Assembly: GCA_947305445.1 (NCBI GenBank)
Contig: CAMZDU010000075.1
Coordinates: forward strand, 1-6,240
Origin: an uncultured Selenomonadales bacterium
Lineage (GTDB): Bacteria; Bacillota; Negativicutes; Selenomonadales; Selenomonadaceae
DNA: 6,240 bases
Direction: 5' to 3'
In this document: positions 1 to 6,240 of the stretch, piece after piece
Numbering within the stretch: position 1 is the first letter of the stretch
How the letters are laid out: each line of letters starts with the position of its first letter
Program-made: the position numbers and the translations under genes
Notes under the pieces: generated by a model
Seen by the model: only the letters and a program-made list of their open reading frames with translations
Database searches by the model: none
What the model was told of the DNA's origin: nothing

Positions 1-2
1 AC

Positions 3-656
3 CGTCAGAATGTGGACTTCCTGCAATTTCAGTATCAAGAGCTGGAGGAAACCAATTTATCGACGGAACGCGTGGAAGAACTCAAGTCGCGCATGAAACA
101 GACGCTCGGTGCACTCGACGCCGCCTATCAAGATCAGTTTGAACACGTGCTGAACGACCAGATAATTTCCGTTGACGCCGAGCTTACCGTCATGGAACAG
201 CAACTTAACGCGGAGGGCATCTCTACCAAGACGATTGACGTTGGAGCGGTTGACGAATATGGCAACGTGCGAATCGATACCGATTTGCTTGACCGGCCGA
301 TTGAGTCGGAGCCGCCGCGAAAATTTTTTCCGCAGGGCGTGCAACGGCGTGTTCGTCGCCGCGACGACGATACGGAAGACTTGTTGCCCTTCCCCGAAGA
401 AGACCGCCCGCAGATTGTTCAAACGAAGCTGATTCAATCTGCGCTGGCAATTTTCCTGGGCTGGCTCGGTGCGCACAAATTTTATCAGGGCAAGACGTTG
501 CAGGGCGTGATTTATTTTTTGCTGTGTTGGACGACGTTGCCGATGTGGGTCAGCCTCGTGGAAGGTGTTCGTTATCTTTTCATGCCCGTTGAAGATTTTT
601 ACGAACAGTATGTAAAAAAACCGGTTCGCCACGACAAAAATCGTCGGCGCAACTAA
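3..656 (+). CDS. TM2-domain membrane protein, 5' end missing
   Basis: The C-terminal part (about residues 138-192, counted from the GTG at 12) fits the TM2 domain: a first hydrophobic segment with the glycine-rich signature GWLGAHKFYQG, a short turn, then a second hydrophobic segment ending in a VSLVEGVRYLF stretch like the usual W-x-x-D/E-G-x-R end. Before it lie a charged, probably helical or coiled-coil region (about 5-70) and an acidic/basic linker containing an RRVRRRDDD cluster. The tail after the membrane pair is strongly basic. The frame is open to the left edge (codons for R, Q, N precede the GTG), and no ribosome binding site is visible before the GTG, so the true start is probably outside the window. 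TM2 proteins are membrane proteins of mostly unknown function. The gene lies 26 bases before the telA-family gene on the same strand, so the two are likely co-transcribed. The TM2 assignment is firm; the role is unknown. Confidence 0.82.
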   Translation, partial: RQNVDFLQFQYQELEETNLSTERVEELKSRMKQTLGALDAAYQDQFEHVLNDQIISVDAELTVMEQQLNAEGISTKTIDVGAVDEYGNVRIDTDLLDRPIESEPPRKFFPQGVQRRVRRRDDDTEDLLPFPEEDRPQIVQTKLIQSALAIFLGWLGAHKFYQGKTLQGVIYFLLCWTTLPMWVSLVEGVRYLFMPVEDFYEQYVKKPVRHDKNRRRN

Positions 657-668
657 TTAACCACTAAC

Positions 669-674
669 AAGGAG
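669..674 (+). promoter_or_regulatory. Ribosome binding site of the telA-family gene
   Basis: AAGGAG lies 8 bases before the ATG at 683, in the 26-base gap after the TM2 gene. It fixes the telA start. Confidence 0.85.
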
Positions 675-682
675 CGATAACC

Positions 683-1837
683 ATGGCAGACATAAACCTT
701 GAAGACTTGATGGCTAACAAAAAATCCGGTGCCTCGTCGGAGAAGGCAATTACCCCCGTCGAGCCGGCGCAAGAAATTGAACAGATCACGCGGCAAATCG
801 AAAAGCTCACCCCCGCCGAGCTGGCAAAAGTTCAGTCAATTAAAGACGGCATAAACCTCATGGACACGAGCACGCCGCTAAGTTTCGGTGCACCCGCGCA
901 AAAGGAGATTGCGCAATTCTCCGACAGCATTCTTGCCAAAGTCCGCACGAAAGATTCCGGCGAAGTCGGCACGTTGCTTAACGACCTTGTCGCCAAAGTC
1001 AAAGGCTTCGACGTCACCAAGAAGAACGACAGCTTCCTAAGCAATCTGCCGATAATCGGTTCAATCGTCAACAAAGCCGACGACCTTATGCAGGGCTACG
1101 AAAAACTTTCTACGCAGGTTGAAAAGATTCAGGCCGGACTGGAGGCCTCCAAAGTCAAAATGATGGAAGACGTCGTCATGTTCGACACGCTCTATCAAAA
1201 AAATCTCAGCTACTTCAAAGATTTGCAACTGTACATTCGCGCCGGCGAAGAGAAACTCGAAGAGATGCGCACCGTCACTTTGCCAAAGCTCCGCGCTCAA
1301 GCTTCCGAGTCCGGCGACCCCATGGCCGTGCAAGTCGTCAACGATTTCGAGCAGAGCGTCGACCGTTTCGAGAAAAAAATTCACGACCTCAAGCTAAGCA
1401 AGACGCTGGCGATACAGACTGCGCCGCAAATCCGTCTGATTCAAAACAACGACCGCGTCTTGATTGACCGCGTACAGTCCGCCATTTATCACACGATTCC
1501 GCTGTGGAAAAATCAGATGGTCATTGCGCTCGGCCTCACGCGGCAAAAAGAGACGATTGAACTTCAGCGGGCAGTCAGCGACGCGACAAATGATTTGCTC
1601 CGCCGCAACGCCGAAATGCTCAAGCAAAATTCAATCGACACCGCCAAAGCCAATGAACGCGGCATTGTCGACATCGAGACCGTCAAGAAAGTCAACGAGG
1701 ATTTAATTTCCACGCTGGAAGAAACATTGCGCATTCAGCACGAAGGCCGACAGAAACGTCAGGCCGCGGAGCGTGAACTCGTTGCCATTGAAGGCCGGCT
1801 GAAAGACGCGTTGCTAAAGAACGCGAACCGGGTTTGA
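683..1837 (+). CDS. telA: TelA-family (toxic anion resistance) protein
   Basis: This 384-residue protein matches the TelA family (PF05816) in length and layout. An N-terminal low-complexity stretch (1-30) is followed by a long, nearly all-helical body. Recognisable blocks are the LSFGAPAQKEIAQFSDSIL region (66-84), the SNLPIIGSIVNKADDLMQ region (120-137), and the C-terminal block around IALGLTRQKETIELQRAVSD (281-300) followed by helices rich in N, E and K. I see no signal peptide or membrane segment, so the product is probably cytoplasmic. The family is named after plasmid tellurite resistance; chromosomal members are linked to envelope stress and to resistance to some cell-wall-active antibiotics, but their biochemistry is unclear. 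The ATG has a strong AAGGAG site. The stop codon is one base before the start of the penicillin-binding protein gene, so the two are probably translationally coupled. The family call is strong; tellurite as the real substrate is doubtful. Confidence 0.93.
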   Translation: MADINLEDLMANKKSGASSEKAITPVEPAQEIEQITRQIEKLTPAELAKVQSIKDGINLMDTSTPLSFGAPAQKEIAQFSDSILAKVRTKDSGEVGTLLNDLVAKVKGFDVTKKNDSFLSNLPIIGSIVNKADDLMQGYEKLSTQVEKIQAGLEASKVKMMEDVVMFDTLYQKNLSYFKDLQLYIRAGEEKLEEMRTVTLPKLRAQASESGDPMAVQVVNDFEQSVDRFEKKIHDLKLSKTLAIQTAPQIRLIQNNDRVLIDRVQSAIYHTIPLWKNQMVIALGLTRQKETIELQRAVSDATNDLLRRNAEMLKQNSIDTAKANERGIVDIETVKKVNEDLISTLEETLRIQHEGRQKRQAAERELVAIEGRLKDALLKNANRV

Positions 1838-1838
1838 C

Positions 1839-3881
1839 ATGAAGATTATCAAAAAAGATCGCGCCTTCGTTCAGGGACGAATCACCAAGCTTGTTATGGT
1901 TTTGCTTGTGCTTATGAGCGTTGTCATCTTCCGTTATGCGTGGCTCCAGCTTGTTCAGGGTAGTGAGCTGGCCGAAAGGATGCGCTATCAAGTCGGGCAT
2001 GATTATTCCGTGCAATCGCCCCGCGGCGCAATTATCGATCGCAACGGTCGCGAGCTTGCCGTCAGCACAATGACAAAGTCTCTGTTCGTCGACCCCAATC
2101 ACGTCGAAAATCCCGCGCAGTTGGCCAAAGATTTGGCTCCGCTCGTCGGCAAAACCGAAGAAGACATTTTAAACGACATCGCAGTCGGCGGCGGCTTCAG
2201 CTGGGTTAAGCGTCGGCTGGAGCAGTCCGAGTATGAGGCAATCCGTGCGCTGATTCGCGACAAAGGTTACGCCGTGTGTTTAGGTTTTCGCGACGAGGCT
2301 AAGCGTTACTATCCCAACGACGTGCTTGCCGCAAATGTTCTCGGCTTCGTCGGCACTGACGACAAAGGCCTTGACGGCATTGAACAGGCTTTGGACAAAT
2401 ACATCAAGGGCGAAGTCACCGAGTCTTTTATTTACGCCGACACGCAGGAACGTCCGATTCTCGAATCAATCTTCACGCAACACGGTTATCAGGGCGACCG
2501 TTGCAAGACGATTCAGTTGACGATTGACGGCGCGATTCAATTTATTGTCGAGCAGGAACTTGACCGCGCAATGGCTGAAAACGCTCCGCTCGGCATAACC
2601 TGCATTGTAATGGATCCGCGCACGGCCGAAGTCTTGGCAATGGCCTCGCGTCCGTCATACAATCCGAATCGTTTCTGGGACTACGATCAGGAAATTTGGA
2701 AAAATCGTTCGGTCTCCTACATATACGAGCCTGGCTCCACGTTCAAAGCCGTCGTTGCCGGTGCGCTTCTGCAAGAAGGCATCGTCGCGCCCAATCAAAC
2801 TTTCGTCGACCCGGGCTATGTCATGTTCTCCGGCAAAAAAATTCAAAATTGGAGCGGCGGCAGTTTCGGCACGGTGACTTTCGCGGACGTGGTAAAGCAA
2901 TCGCTCAACACCGGCTTTGCAATTTTTGGTTACGATTTGGGCGCGGAAAATTTGGTCAGCTATGCAAAACTTTTCGGCTTCGGCGAACCGACAGGAATTG
3001 AATTGCCTGGCGAGGAGGCCGGCATTTTGTATTCGCCCGACGAGATGGTTGACTCCGATATTGCTACAATGTCCATCGGCCAAAGCATTGCGGTTACTCC
3101 GTTACAACTCATAACGGCTTTTTGCGCCATTGCCAACGACGGAATTTTGCTTAAGCCGCACATCGTCAAGATGATTAAGAACGCCAACGGCACGACTTAT
3201 TCTGAAACGCATGTCGAAGAAGTTCGGCGAACGATTGACTCCGCGACGGACAAAACTCTTGTCGGCCTACTTGAACAAGTCGTGGCTTCCGGCGGCGGCG
3301 GCAAAGCTTCCGTGCGCGGCTATCGCATTGCCGGCAAAACCGGCACCGCCCAAAAAGTCAACGAGGACGGCTTGGGTTACACCGAGGGCAAATACATTGC
3401 GTCGTTTTGCGGCTTCGCGCCCGTTGAAAGTCCGCAGATTGCTTTGCTCGTGATGATTGACGAACCGTACGGAGTTTTTTACGGCGGACAGATTGCCGCG
3501 CCCGTTGCCGCAAGAATTTTTTCGCAGGTCTTCCGTTATCTGCGGATTGAGCCGAGCGACGCGCCGCTTGGTCTTGACGCCGACGAAATGGACGCGGAGA
3601 TAGGTGAAGGCGACGCTTCGATTCACGGCGTTCAACCGCGTGAGACGCTAAGAGAACCTGCGCCCGAACCCGTACCCGACACGCCAACCGAAGAGCTTGC
3701 GCCCGAATTGGCTCGCGTCCCGAATTTTTACGGCAAGAGCATTCGTGAGGCGGCGCGTCTTGCCAACGAAGCGGGGCTTTCGTTCACTGCGAAAGGTTCC
3801 GGCTTTGCGACGAGCCAGAGTATCGGCGCGGGCGAAATTGTCGACAAGGGCACACCCGTCAAAGTTCAATTCAGTCCGTGA
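1839..3881 (+). CDS. spoVD: Class B penicillin-binding protein (SpoVD/FtsI type) with one PASTA domain
   Basis: This is a 680-residue peptidoglycan D,D-transpeptidase. A short basic cytoplasmic N-terminus and one membrane segment (about 15-37) anchor it. The PBP dimerisation region begins near residue 54 with the SPRGAIIDRNGRELA signature. The transpeptidase domain (about 250-565) carries all three catalytic motifs: STFK with the nucleophilic Ser300 and Lys303, SLN at 355-357, and KTG at 500-502. An acidic, proline-rich linker (about 575-622) leads to one PASTA domain (about 624-680, starting VPNFYGKSIREAA). A single PASTA is typical of SpoVD; vegetative FtsI/PBP2B relatives often have two or none, so the symbol is a family label and a role in septal synthesis is equally possible. 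No good ribosome binding site precedes the ATG, which lies one base after the telA stop; translation probably depends on coupling. The gene ends with tandem stops, TGA then TAA. Confidence 0.95.
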   Translation: MKIIKKDRAFVQGRITKLVMVLLVLMSVVIFRYAWLQLVQGSELAERMRYQVGHDYSVQSPRGAIIDRNGRELAVSTMTKSLFVDPNHVENPAQLAKDLAPLVGKTEEDILNDIAVGGGFSWVKRRLEQSEYEAIRALIRDKGYAVCLGFRDEAKRYYPNDVLAANVLGFVGTDDKGLDGIEQALDKYIKGEVTESFIYADTQERPILESIFTQHGYQGDRCKTIQLTIDGAIQFIVEQELDRAMAENAPLGITCIVMDPRTAEVLAMASRPSYNPNRFWDYDQEIWKNRSVSYIYEPGSTFKAVVAGALLQEGIVAPNQTFVDPGYVMFSGKKIQNWSGGSFGTVTFADVVKQSLNTGFAIFGYDLGAENLVSYAKLFGFGEPTGIELPGEEAGILYSPDEMVDSDIATMSIGQSIAVTPLQLITAFCAIANDGILLKPHIVKMIKNANGTTYSETHVEEVRRTIDSATDKTLVGLLEQVVASGGGGKASVRGYRIAGKTGTAQKVNEDGLGYTEGKYIASFCGFAPVESPQIALLVMIDEPYGVFYGGQIAAPVAARIFSQVFRYLRIEPSDAPLGLDADEMDAEIGEGDASIHGVQPRETLREPAPEPVPDTPTEELAPELARVPNFYGKSIREAARLANEAGLSFTAKGSGFATSQSIGAGEIVDKGTPVKVQFSP

Positions 3882-3900
3882 TAATGTTGCTTCCCTGTCA

Positions 3901-3906
3901 AAGGAG
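3901..3906 (+). promoter_or_regulatory. Ribosome binding site that fixes the TTG start of ugd
   Basis: AAGGAG, inside AAAGGAGAG, ends 8 bases before the TTG at 3915. No in-frame ATG or GTG is nearby, and translation from this TTG gives the expected N-terminus directly before the nucleotide-binding loop. Confidence 0.85.
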
Positions 3907-3914
3907 AGATACGC

Positions 3915-5153
3915 TTGAAAAAAACAATCGCAGTTGCCGGTCTCGGTTATGTCGGACTTTCGCTGGCGACGTTGCTGGCGCAAAATAATCGCGTCCTTGC
4001 CGTCGACGTGTCGGCCGAAAAAGTCGACATGGTCAACAATCGTCAATCGCCAATCCGTGACGACTACATAGAAAAATTTTTCACGGAGCGCAAGCTCGAC
4101 TTAACCGCCACCACCGACGCCGCGAACGCTTATGCGCAGGCCGACTTCGTGATAATCGCCGTGCCCACAAATTACGACCCGAAGAAAAATTTTTTCGACA
4201 CGTCTTTTGTCTGTGCAGTAATTGAAACGGTTTTGGCAAGCGGCTCGCAAGCTTACATGGTCATCAAGAGCACAATTCCTGTCGGTTTCGTAAAGGCCGC
4301 ACGCGAAAAATATTCGACCGACAAAATTTTGTTCAGCCCCGAATTTTTGCGCGAGTCTAAAGCCTTGTACGATAATTTGTATCCGTCACGCATCATCGTC
4401 GGCACCGAACTTGACGACGAAAAAAATTTGTCCGCCGCCGAAGAATTCGCCGCGCTCCTCCAGGACGCCGCGGACAAAAAAAATATTCCCACGCTTATCA
4501 TGGGAATCACCGAGGCCGAGGCCGTAAAACTTTTTGCCAACACGTATTTGGCTCTGCGCGTCGCCTACTTCAACGAGCTGGACACCTACGCCGAAGTCAA
4601 AAATCTCAACGCGCAGGATATTATTCGCGGCGTTTGCTGTGACCCGCGAATCGGCGATCATTACAACAATCCGTCGTTCGGTTACGGCGGCTACTGTCTG
4701 CCTAAGGATACTAAACAACTGCTGGCCAATTATCGCGACGTGCCGGAAAATTTGATTGAGGCCATTGTCAACAGCAACCGCACCCGCAAAGATTTTATTG
4801 CCGAGCGTGTGCTTGAGTTGTCGGGCGCGTACACCGGTAGCGAAGCTTTTTCGCCGAGCCGCGAGCAGGAAGTTGTCATCGGCGTATGGCGGTTGGCCAT
4901 GAAGACCGGTAGCGACAATTTCCGTCAATCGTCCATTCAAGGCATCATGAAGCGTATCAAGGCGAAGGGCGCGACCGTCATTGTTTACGAGCCTACGCTC
5001 CCGGACGGTTCAACATTTTTCGGCAGCCGCGTCGTCAATGATGTCGCCGAGTTCAAACGCCTGAGCCGTTGCATTATCGCCAATCGTTACGAGAGTGCGC
5101 TTGACGACGTGCGCGACAAAGTTTATACGCGAGATTTATTTAAGCGCGACTAA
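3915..5153 (+). CDS. ugd: UDP-glucose 6-dehydrogenase
   Basis: The enzyme oxidises UDP-glucose to UDP-glucuronate with two NAD+, supplying precursors for capsule, exopolysaccharide or other surface glycans. The 412-residue product closely resembles the short E. coli/streptococcal Ugd type. It shows the N-terminal NAD-binding loop GLGYVG (9-14), the SPEFLRE block (141-147), the [19 protein letters not shown] helix with Lys205 and Asn209, the catalytic Cys261 in [15 protein letters not shown] with Asp265, and the C-terminal SGSDNF-like and KVYTRDLF blocks. Compared with the E. coli protein as I remember it, there is an extra stretch of about 15 residues near 301-317, before the second Rossmann domain. 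Translation starts at TTG, supported by a strong ribosome binding site. It follows the PBP gene by 33 bases, with no terminator in the gap, so the two are probably co-transcribed. Its 3' end overlaps hisG on the other strand. Confidence 0.96.
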   Translation: MKKTIAVAGLGYVGLSLATLLAQNNRVLAVDVSAEKVDMVNNRQSPIRDDYIEKFFTERKLDLTATTDAANAYAQADFVIIAVPTNYDPKKNFFDTSFVCAVIETVLASGSQAYMVIKSTIPVGFVKAAREKYSTDKILFSPEFLRESKALYDNLYPSRIIVGTELDDEKNLSAAEEFAALLQDAADKKNIPTLIMGITEAEAVKLFANTYLALRVAYFNELDTYAEVKNLNAQDIIRGVCCDPRIGDHYNNPSFGYGGYCLPKDTKQLLANYRDVPENLIEAIVNSNRTRKDFIAERVLELSGAYTGSEAFSPSREQEVVIGVWRLAMKTGSDNFRQSSIQGIMKRIKAKGATVIVYEPTLPDGSTFFGSRVVNDVAEFKRLSRCIIANRYESALDDVRDKVYTRDLFKRD

Positions 5154-5777
5154 ATCGTTGACGAGCTTGTTAATTCGCTCGAACTTGAGCTTGTAGCTGA
5201 CACGGTTGGCAATCAGTCGGGCAGTCGCCTCCATAATCGTGACAATCTCCGTCAAATTGTTCTCGCGAAGCGTGGTACCTGTCTCTACAATGTCAACGAT
5301 ACTTTCCGACAGGCCGATAAGCGGACCGAGTTCAATCGAGCCGTTGAGTTTGATATATTCCATTTGCATTCCTTGCGCGGCGAAAAAATTTTCGGCAATG
5401 CGCGGAAACTTTGTGGCACCGCGTGTGTGGTCGTAGTCTTCGAGACGCGGCCGCATTTTTTCTTTGGGCACGGCCATCATCAATCGACACCTGCCGAAGC
5501 CGAGGTCAAGCAATTCGTAAACATCTTTGCCGGATTCGAGAATCACGTCCTTGCCGATAATGCCCAGGTCAGCCGCGCCGTACTCGACGTAAGTCGGCAC
5601 GTCGGCAGTCTTGGTGATGATGAATTTCAGCCGCGCCGCCTCGTTGGTGATTATAAGCTTGCGCGACTTTTCGTGCAGACCGTCGGCCGTCCAACCGACT
5701 TTGCCGAGCAATTCCGCCGACAAGCCGAACAGTTTTCCTTTCGGCAATGCAATCGTTATAAAATTTTTTTCGTCCAA
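5136..5777 (-). CDS. hisG: ATP phosphoribosyltransferase, short form (catalytic subunit)
   Basis: This enzyme catalyses the first step of histidine synthesis, joining ATP and PRPP to give phosphoribosyl-ATP. At 213 residues from the TTG it is the short form, which lacks the C-terminal regulatory domain and in known systems works in a complex with HisZ. Visible blocks are ALPKGKL (10-16), the [21 protein letters not shown] region (57-77), [12 protein letters not shown] (121-132), and the PRPP-binding loop [14 protein letters not shown] (162-175). The frame also opens seven codons earlier at a GTG (5798), but I prefer the TTG at 5777: GGAGG sits 7 bases before it, and the promoter would place the transcript start downstream of the GTG. 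No hisZ, hisD or other his gene is adjacent; upstream is an nrdD-like gene and downstream is the convergent ugd, which it overlaps by 18 bases. Confidence 0.95.
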   Translation of the reverse strand: MDEKNFITIALPKGKLFGLSAELLGKVGWTADGLHEKSRKLIITNEAARLKFIITKTADVPTYVEYGAADLGIIGKDVILESGKDVYELLDLGFGRCRLMMAVPKEKMRPRLEDYDHTRGATKFPRIAENFFAAQGMQMEYIKLNGSIELGPLIGLSESIVDIVETGTTLRENNLTEIVTIMEATARLIANRVSYKLKFERINKLVNDLVALK

Positions 5778-5784
5778 AATAATT

Positions 5785-5789
5785 CCTCC
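5785..5789 (-). promoter_or_regulatory. Ribosome binding site that fixes the TTG start of hisG
   Basis: GGAGG on the - strand is 7 bases before the TTG at 5777. It lies inside the alternative GTG-initiated frame, which argues that the TTG is the real start. Confidence 0.85.
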
Positions 5790-5800
5790 AGTCTGCACGA

Positions 5801-5829
5801 ATTCTATAATGCACGCCGAGCAATGTCAA
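5801..5829 (-). promoter_or_regulatory. Sigma-A/sigma-70 type promoter of hisG
   Basis: On the - strand there is a perfect -35 box TTGACA (5829-5824), a 17-base spacer, and a -10 box TAGAAT (5806-5801), 5 of 6 matches to TATAAT. Transcription should start near 5794, giving a leader of only about 17 bases before the TTG start of hisG. Such a short leader leaves no room for a T-box or attenuator. Confidence 0.82.
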
Positions 5830-5831
5830 AC

Positions 5832-5848
5832 GTTGCCGTTTGGGCAAC
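5832..5848. repeat. Small inverted repeat next to the hisG -35 box
   Basis: GTTGCC (5832-5837) and GGCAAC (5843-5848) form a perfect 6-base inverted repeat with a 5-base spacer. It lies two bases upstream of the -35 box, a position where a regulator could bind. It could equally be chance; no regulator family is recognised from it. Confidence 0.35.
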
Positions 5849-5910
5849 TGGATAAATCTTCGCGAGCAGAATTGTCCAGAGAACAAATTAACTGATTGAC
5901 GACGACTTGC

Positions 5911-5945
5911 AAAAAAAATTCCCTCCGCCAATTTGCGGCGGAGGG
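5911..5945 (-). terminator. Intrinsic terminator of the nrdD-like gene
   Basis: A perfect 9-base-pair, GC-rich stem (CCCTCCGCC at 5921-5929 pairs with GGCGGAGGG at 5937-5945) has a 7-base loop and is followed on the - strand by AA and a run of eight or more T (5920-5911). It begins 5 bases after the TAG stop of the nrdD-like gene and separates that gene from the hisG promoter. The upstream side on the + strand has no T run, so it acts in the - direction. Confidence 0.92.
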
Positions 5946-5950
5946 TTTAA

Positions 5951-6240
5951 CTATTTGTTGTCGGGTTTTAATCGTGCGATATGGAAAGTTCCGCTGACGA
6001 ATTCTTTTCTGTGGCAATGCGGACATTCGTTTGCGATAATGCCCGTGTATCCGCAAACGGGGTCGCGGTCGACGGGGTGATTGATTGAAAAATATCCCAT
6101 GTCAGCATCGTGCATTGCCCGAACGAGAGCCTCGAACGCCGAAATATTTTTCGTCGGGTCGCCGTCCATTTCTATATAGGCAATGTGCCCGGCGTTGCAC
6201 AGCGCGTGATACGGTGCCTCAATGCGAATCTTGTCGCCCG
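5951..6240 (-). CDS. nrdD: Anaerobic ribonucleoside-triphosphate reductase (class III), C-terminal part only
   Basis: The frame is open to the right edge and shows the last 95 residues of a longer protein. Full NrdD reduces ribonucleoside triphosphates to deoxy forms under anoxic conditions, using a glycyl radical made by the activase NrdG. Diagnostic blocks are APYHALCNAGHIAYIEMDGD (8-27 of the visible part), the YFSINHPVDRDPVCGYTG segment (49-66), and CPHC (72-75), corresponding to the C-terminal cysteine-rich, zinc-binding region. The first metal-site pair reads DPVC rather than CxxC, leaving three cysteines there (62, 72, 75). The protein then ends after only 20 more residues, and the usual R-V/I-x-G-Y glycyl-radical motif is not visible; the only glycine is Gly83, in VSGTF. 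An apparent internal ATG at 6169 is not the start, because family-conserved sequence continues upstream of it. The family call is good; whether the enzyme is active is open. Confidence 0.85.
   Translation of the reverse strand, partial: GDKIRIEAPYHALCNAGHIAYIEMDGDPTKNISAFEALVRAMHDADMGYFSINHPVDRDPVCGYTGIIANECPHCHRKEFVSGTFHIARLKPDNK

Noticed and set aside
57..632. Open frame of 191 codons on the - strand across the TM2 gene
   Set aside because: It is wholly antisense to a gene with a recognised domain, has no convincing ribosome binding site, and gives an Arg/Leu/Val-rich product with no family resemblance.
4386..4940. Open frame of 184 codons on the - strand across ugd
   Set aside because: It lies inside the highly conserved Ugd coding region and its product looks like a frame shadow (Val/Gly/Phe-rich, no motif).
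5162..5193. Short hairpin and repeated GAGCTTG after the ugd stop, considered as a terminator
   Set aside because: The stem is only 5 base pairs with a 10-base loop and no T run, and it lies within hisG coding sequence.
5778..5798. GTG start giving hisG seven more codons
   Set aside because: The ribosome binding site GGAGG lies within these codons, and the predicted transcript start is downstream of the GTG; the TTG at 5777 fits better.
5364..5855. Open frame of 163 codons on the + strand across hisG and its promoter
   Set aside because: It is antisense to hisG, also covers the hisG promoter, and the product resembles no family I know.
5799..5950. T-box or histidine attenuator before hisG
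   Set aside because: No T-box conserved sequence and no His-rich leader peptide; the only strong hairpin is the terminator of the upstream gene, located before the promoter.
5826..6056. Open frame of 76 codons on the - strand as a missing frame-shifted end of NrdD
   Set aside because: Its translation contains no R-x-x-G-Y motif or other NrdD-like tail, and it runs through the terminator and the hisG promoter.

Overview
The window looks like ordinary chromosomal DNA from an anaerobic, low-to-mid GC bacterium of the Bacillota. A diderm Negativicutes-type organism is my best guess, but that is inference. The grounds are a SpoVD/FtsI-type penicillin-binding protein with one C-terminal PASTA domain, a TelA-family gene, a short-form HisG of the HisZ-dependent type, an oxygen-sensitive class III ribonucleotide reductase (NrdD), strong AAGGAG-type ribosome binding sites and frequent TTG starts. 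I see no mobile elements, CRISPR arrays, tRNAs or rRNAs.

Layout: from the left edge to about 5153, four genes run on the + strand with gaps of 26, 1 and 33 bases, so they probably form one operon. They are the 3' part of a TM2-domain membrane protein (cut by the window edge), a TelA-family protein, a class B penicillin-binding protein, and UDP-glucose 6-dehydrogenase. The theme is the cell envelope: the PBP cross-links peptidoglycan, Ugd makes UDP-glucuronate for surface polysaccharide, and the TM2 and TelA proteins are membrane or stress-associated proteins of poorly known role.

From 5136 rightwards the genes are on the - strand. hisG converges on ugd and overlaps it by 18 bases at the 3' ends. 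It stands alone, with a near-consensus promoter about 20 bases before its TTG start and no other his gene in view. The roughly 150-base gap upstream of hisG holds this promoter, a small inverted repeat beside its -35 box, and a strong intrinsic terminator. The terminator ends the last gene, the C-terminal 95 residues of an NrdD-like protein that runs off the right edge.

I did not find a clearly novel system. The observation most worth a second look is that the NrdD-like protein stops shortly after its cysteine-rich segment, without the glycyl-radical motif that the family normally carries there. Next is the 1-base coupling of telA to a penicillin-binding protein gene, behind a TM2-domain gene, which suggests a cell-wall role for these two obscure families.
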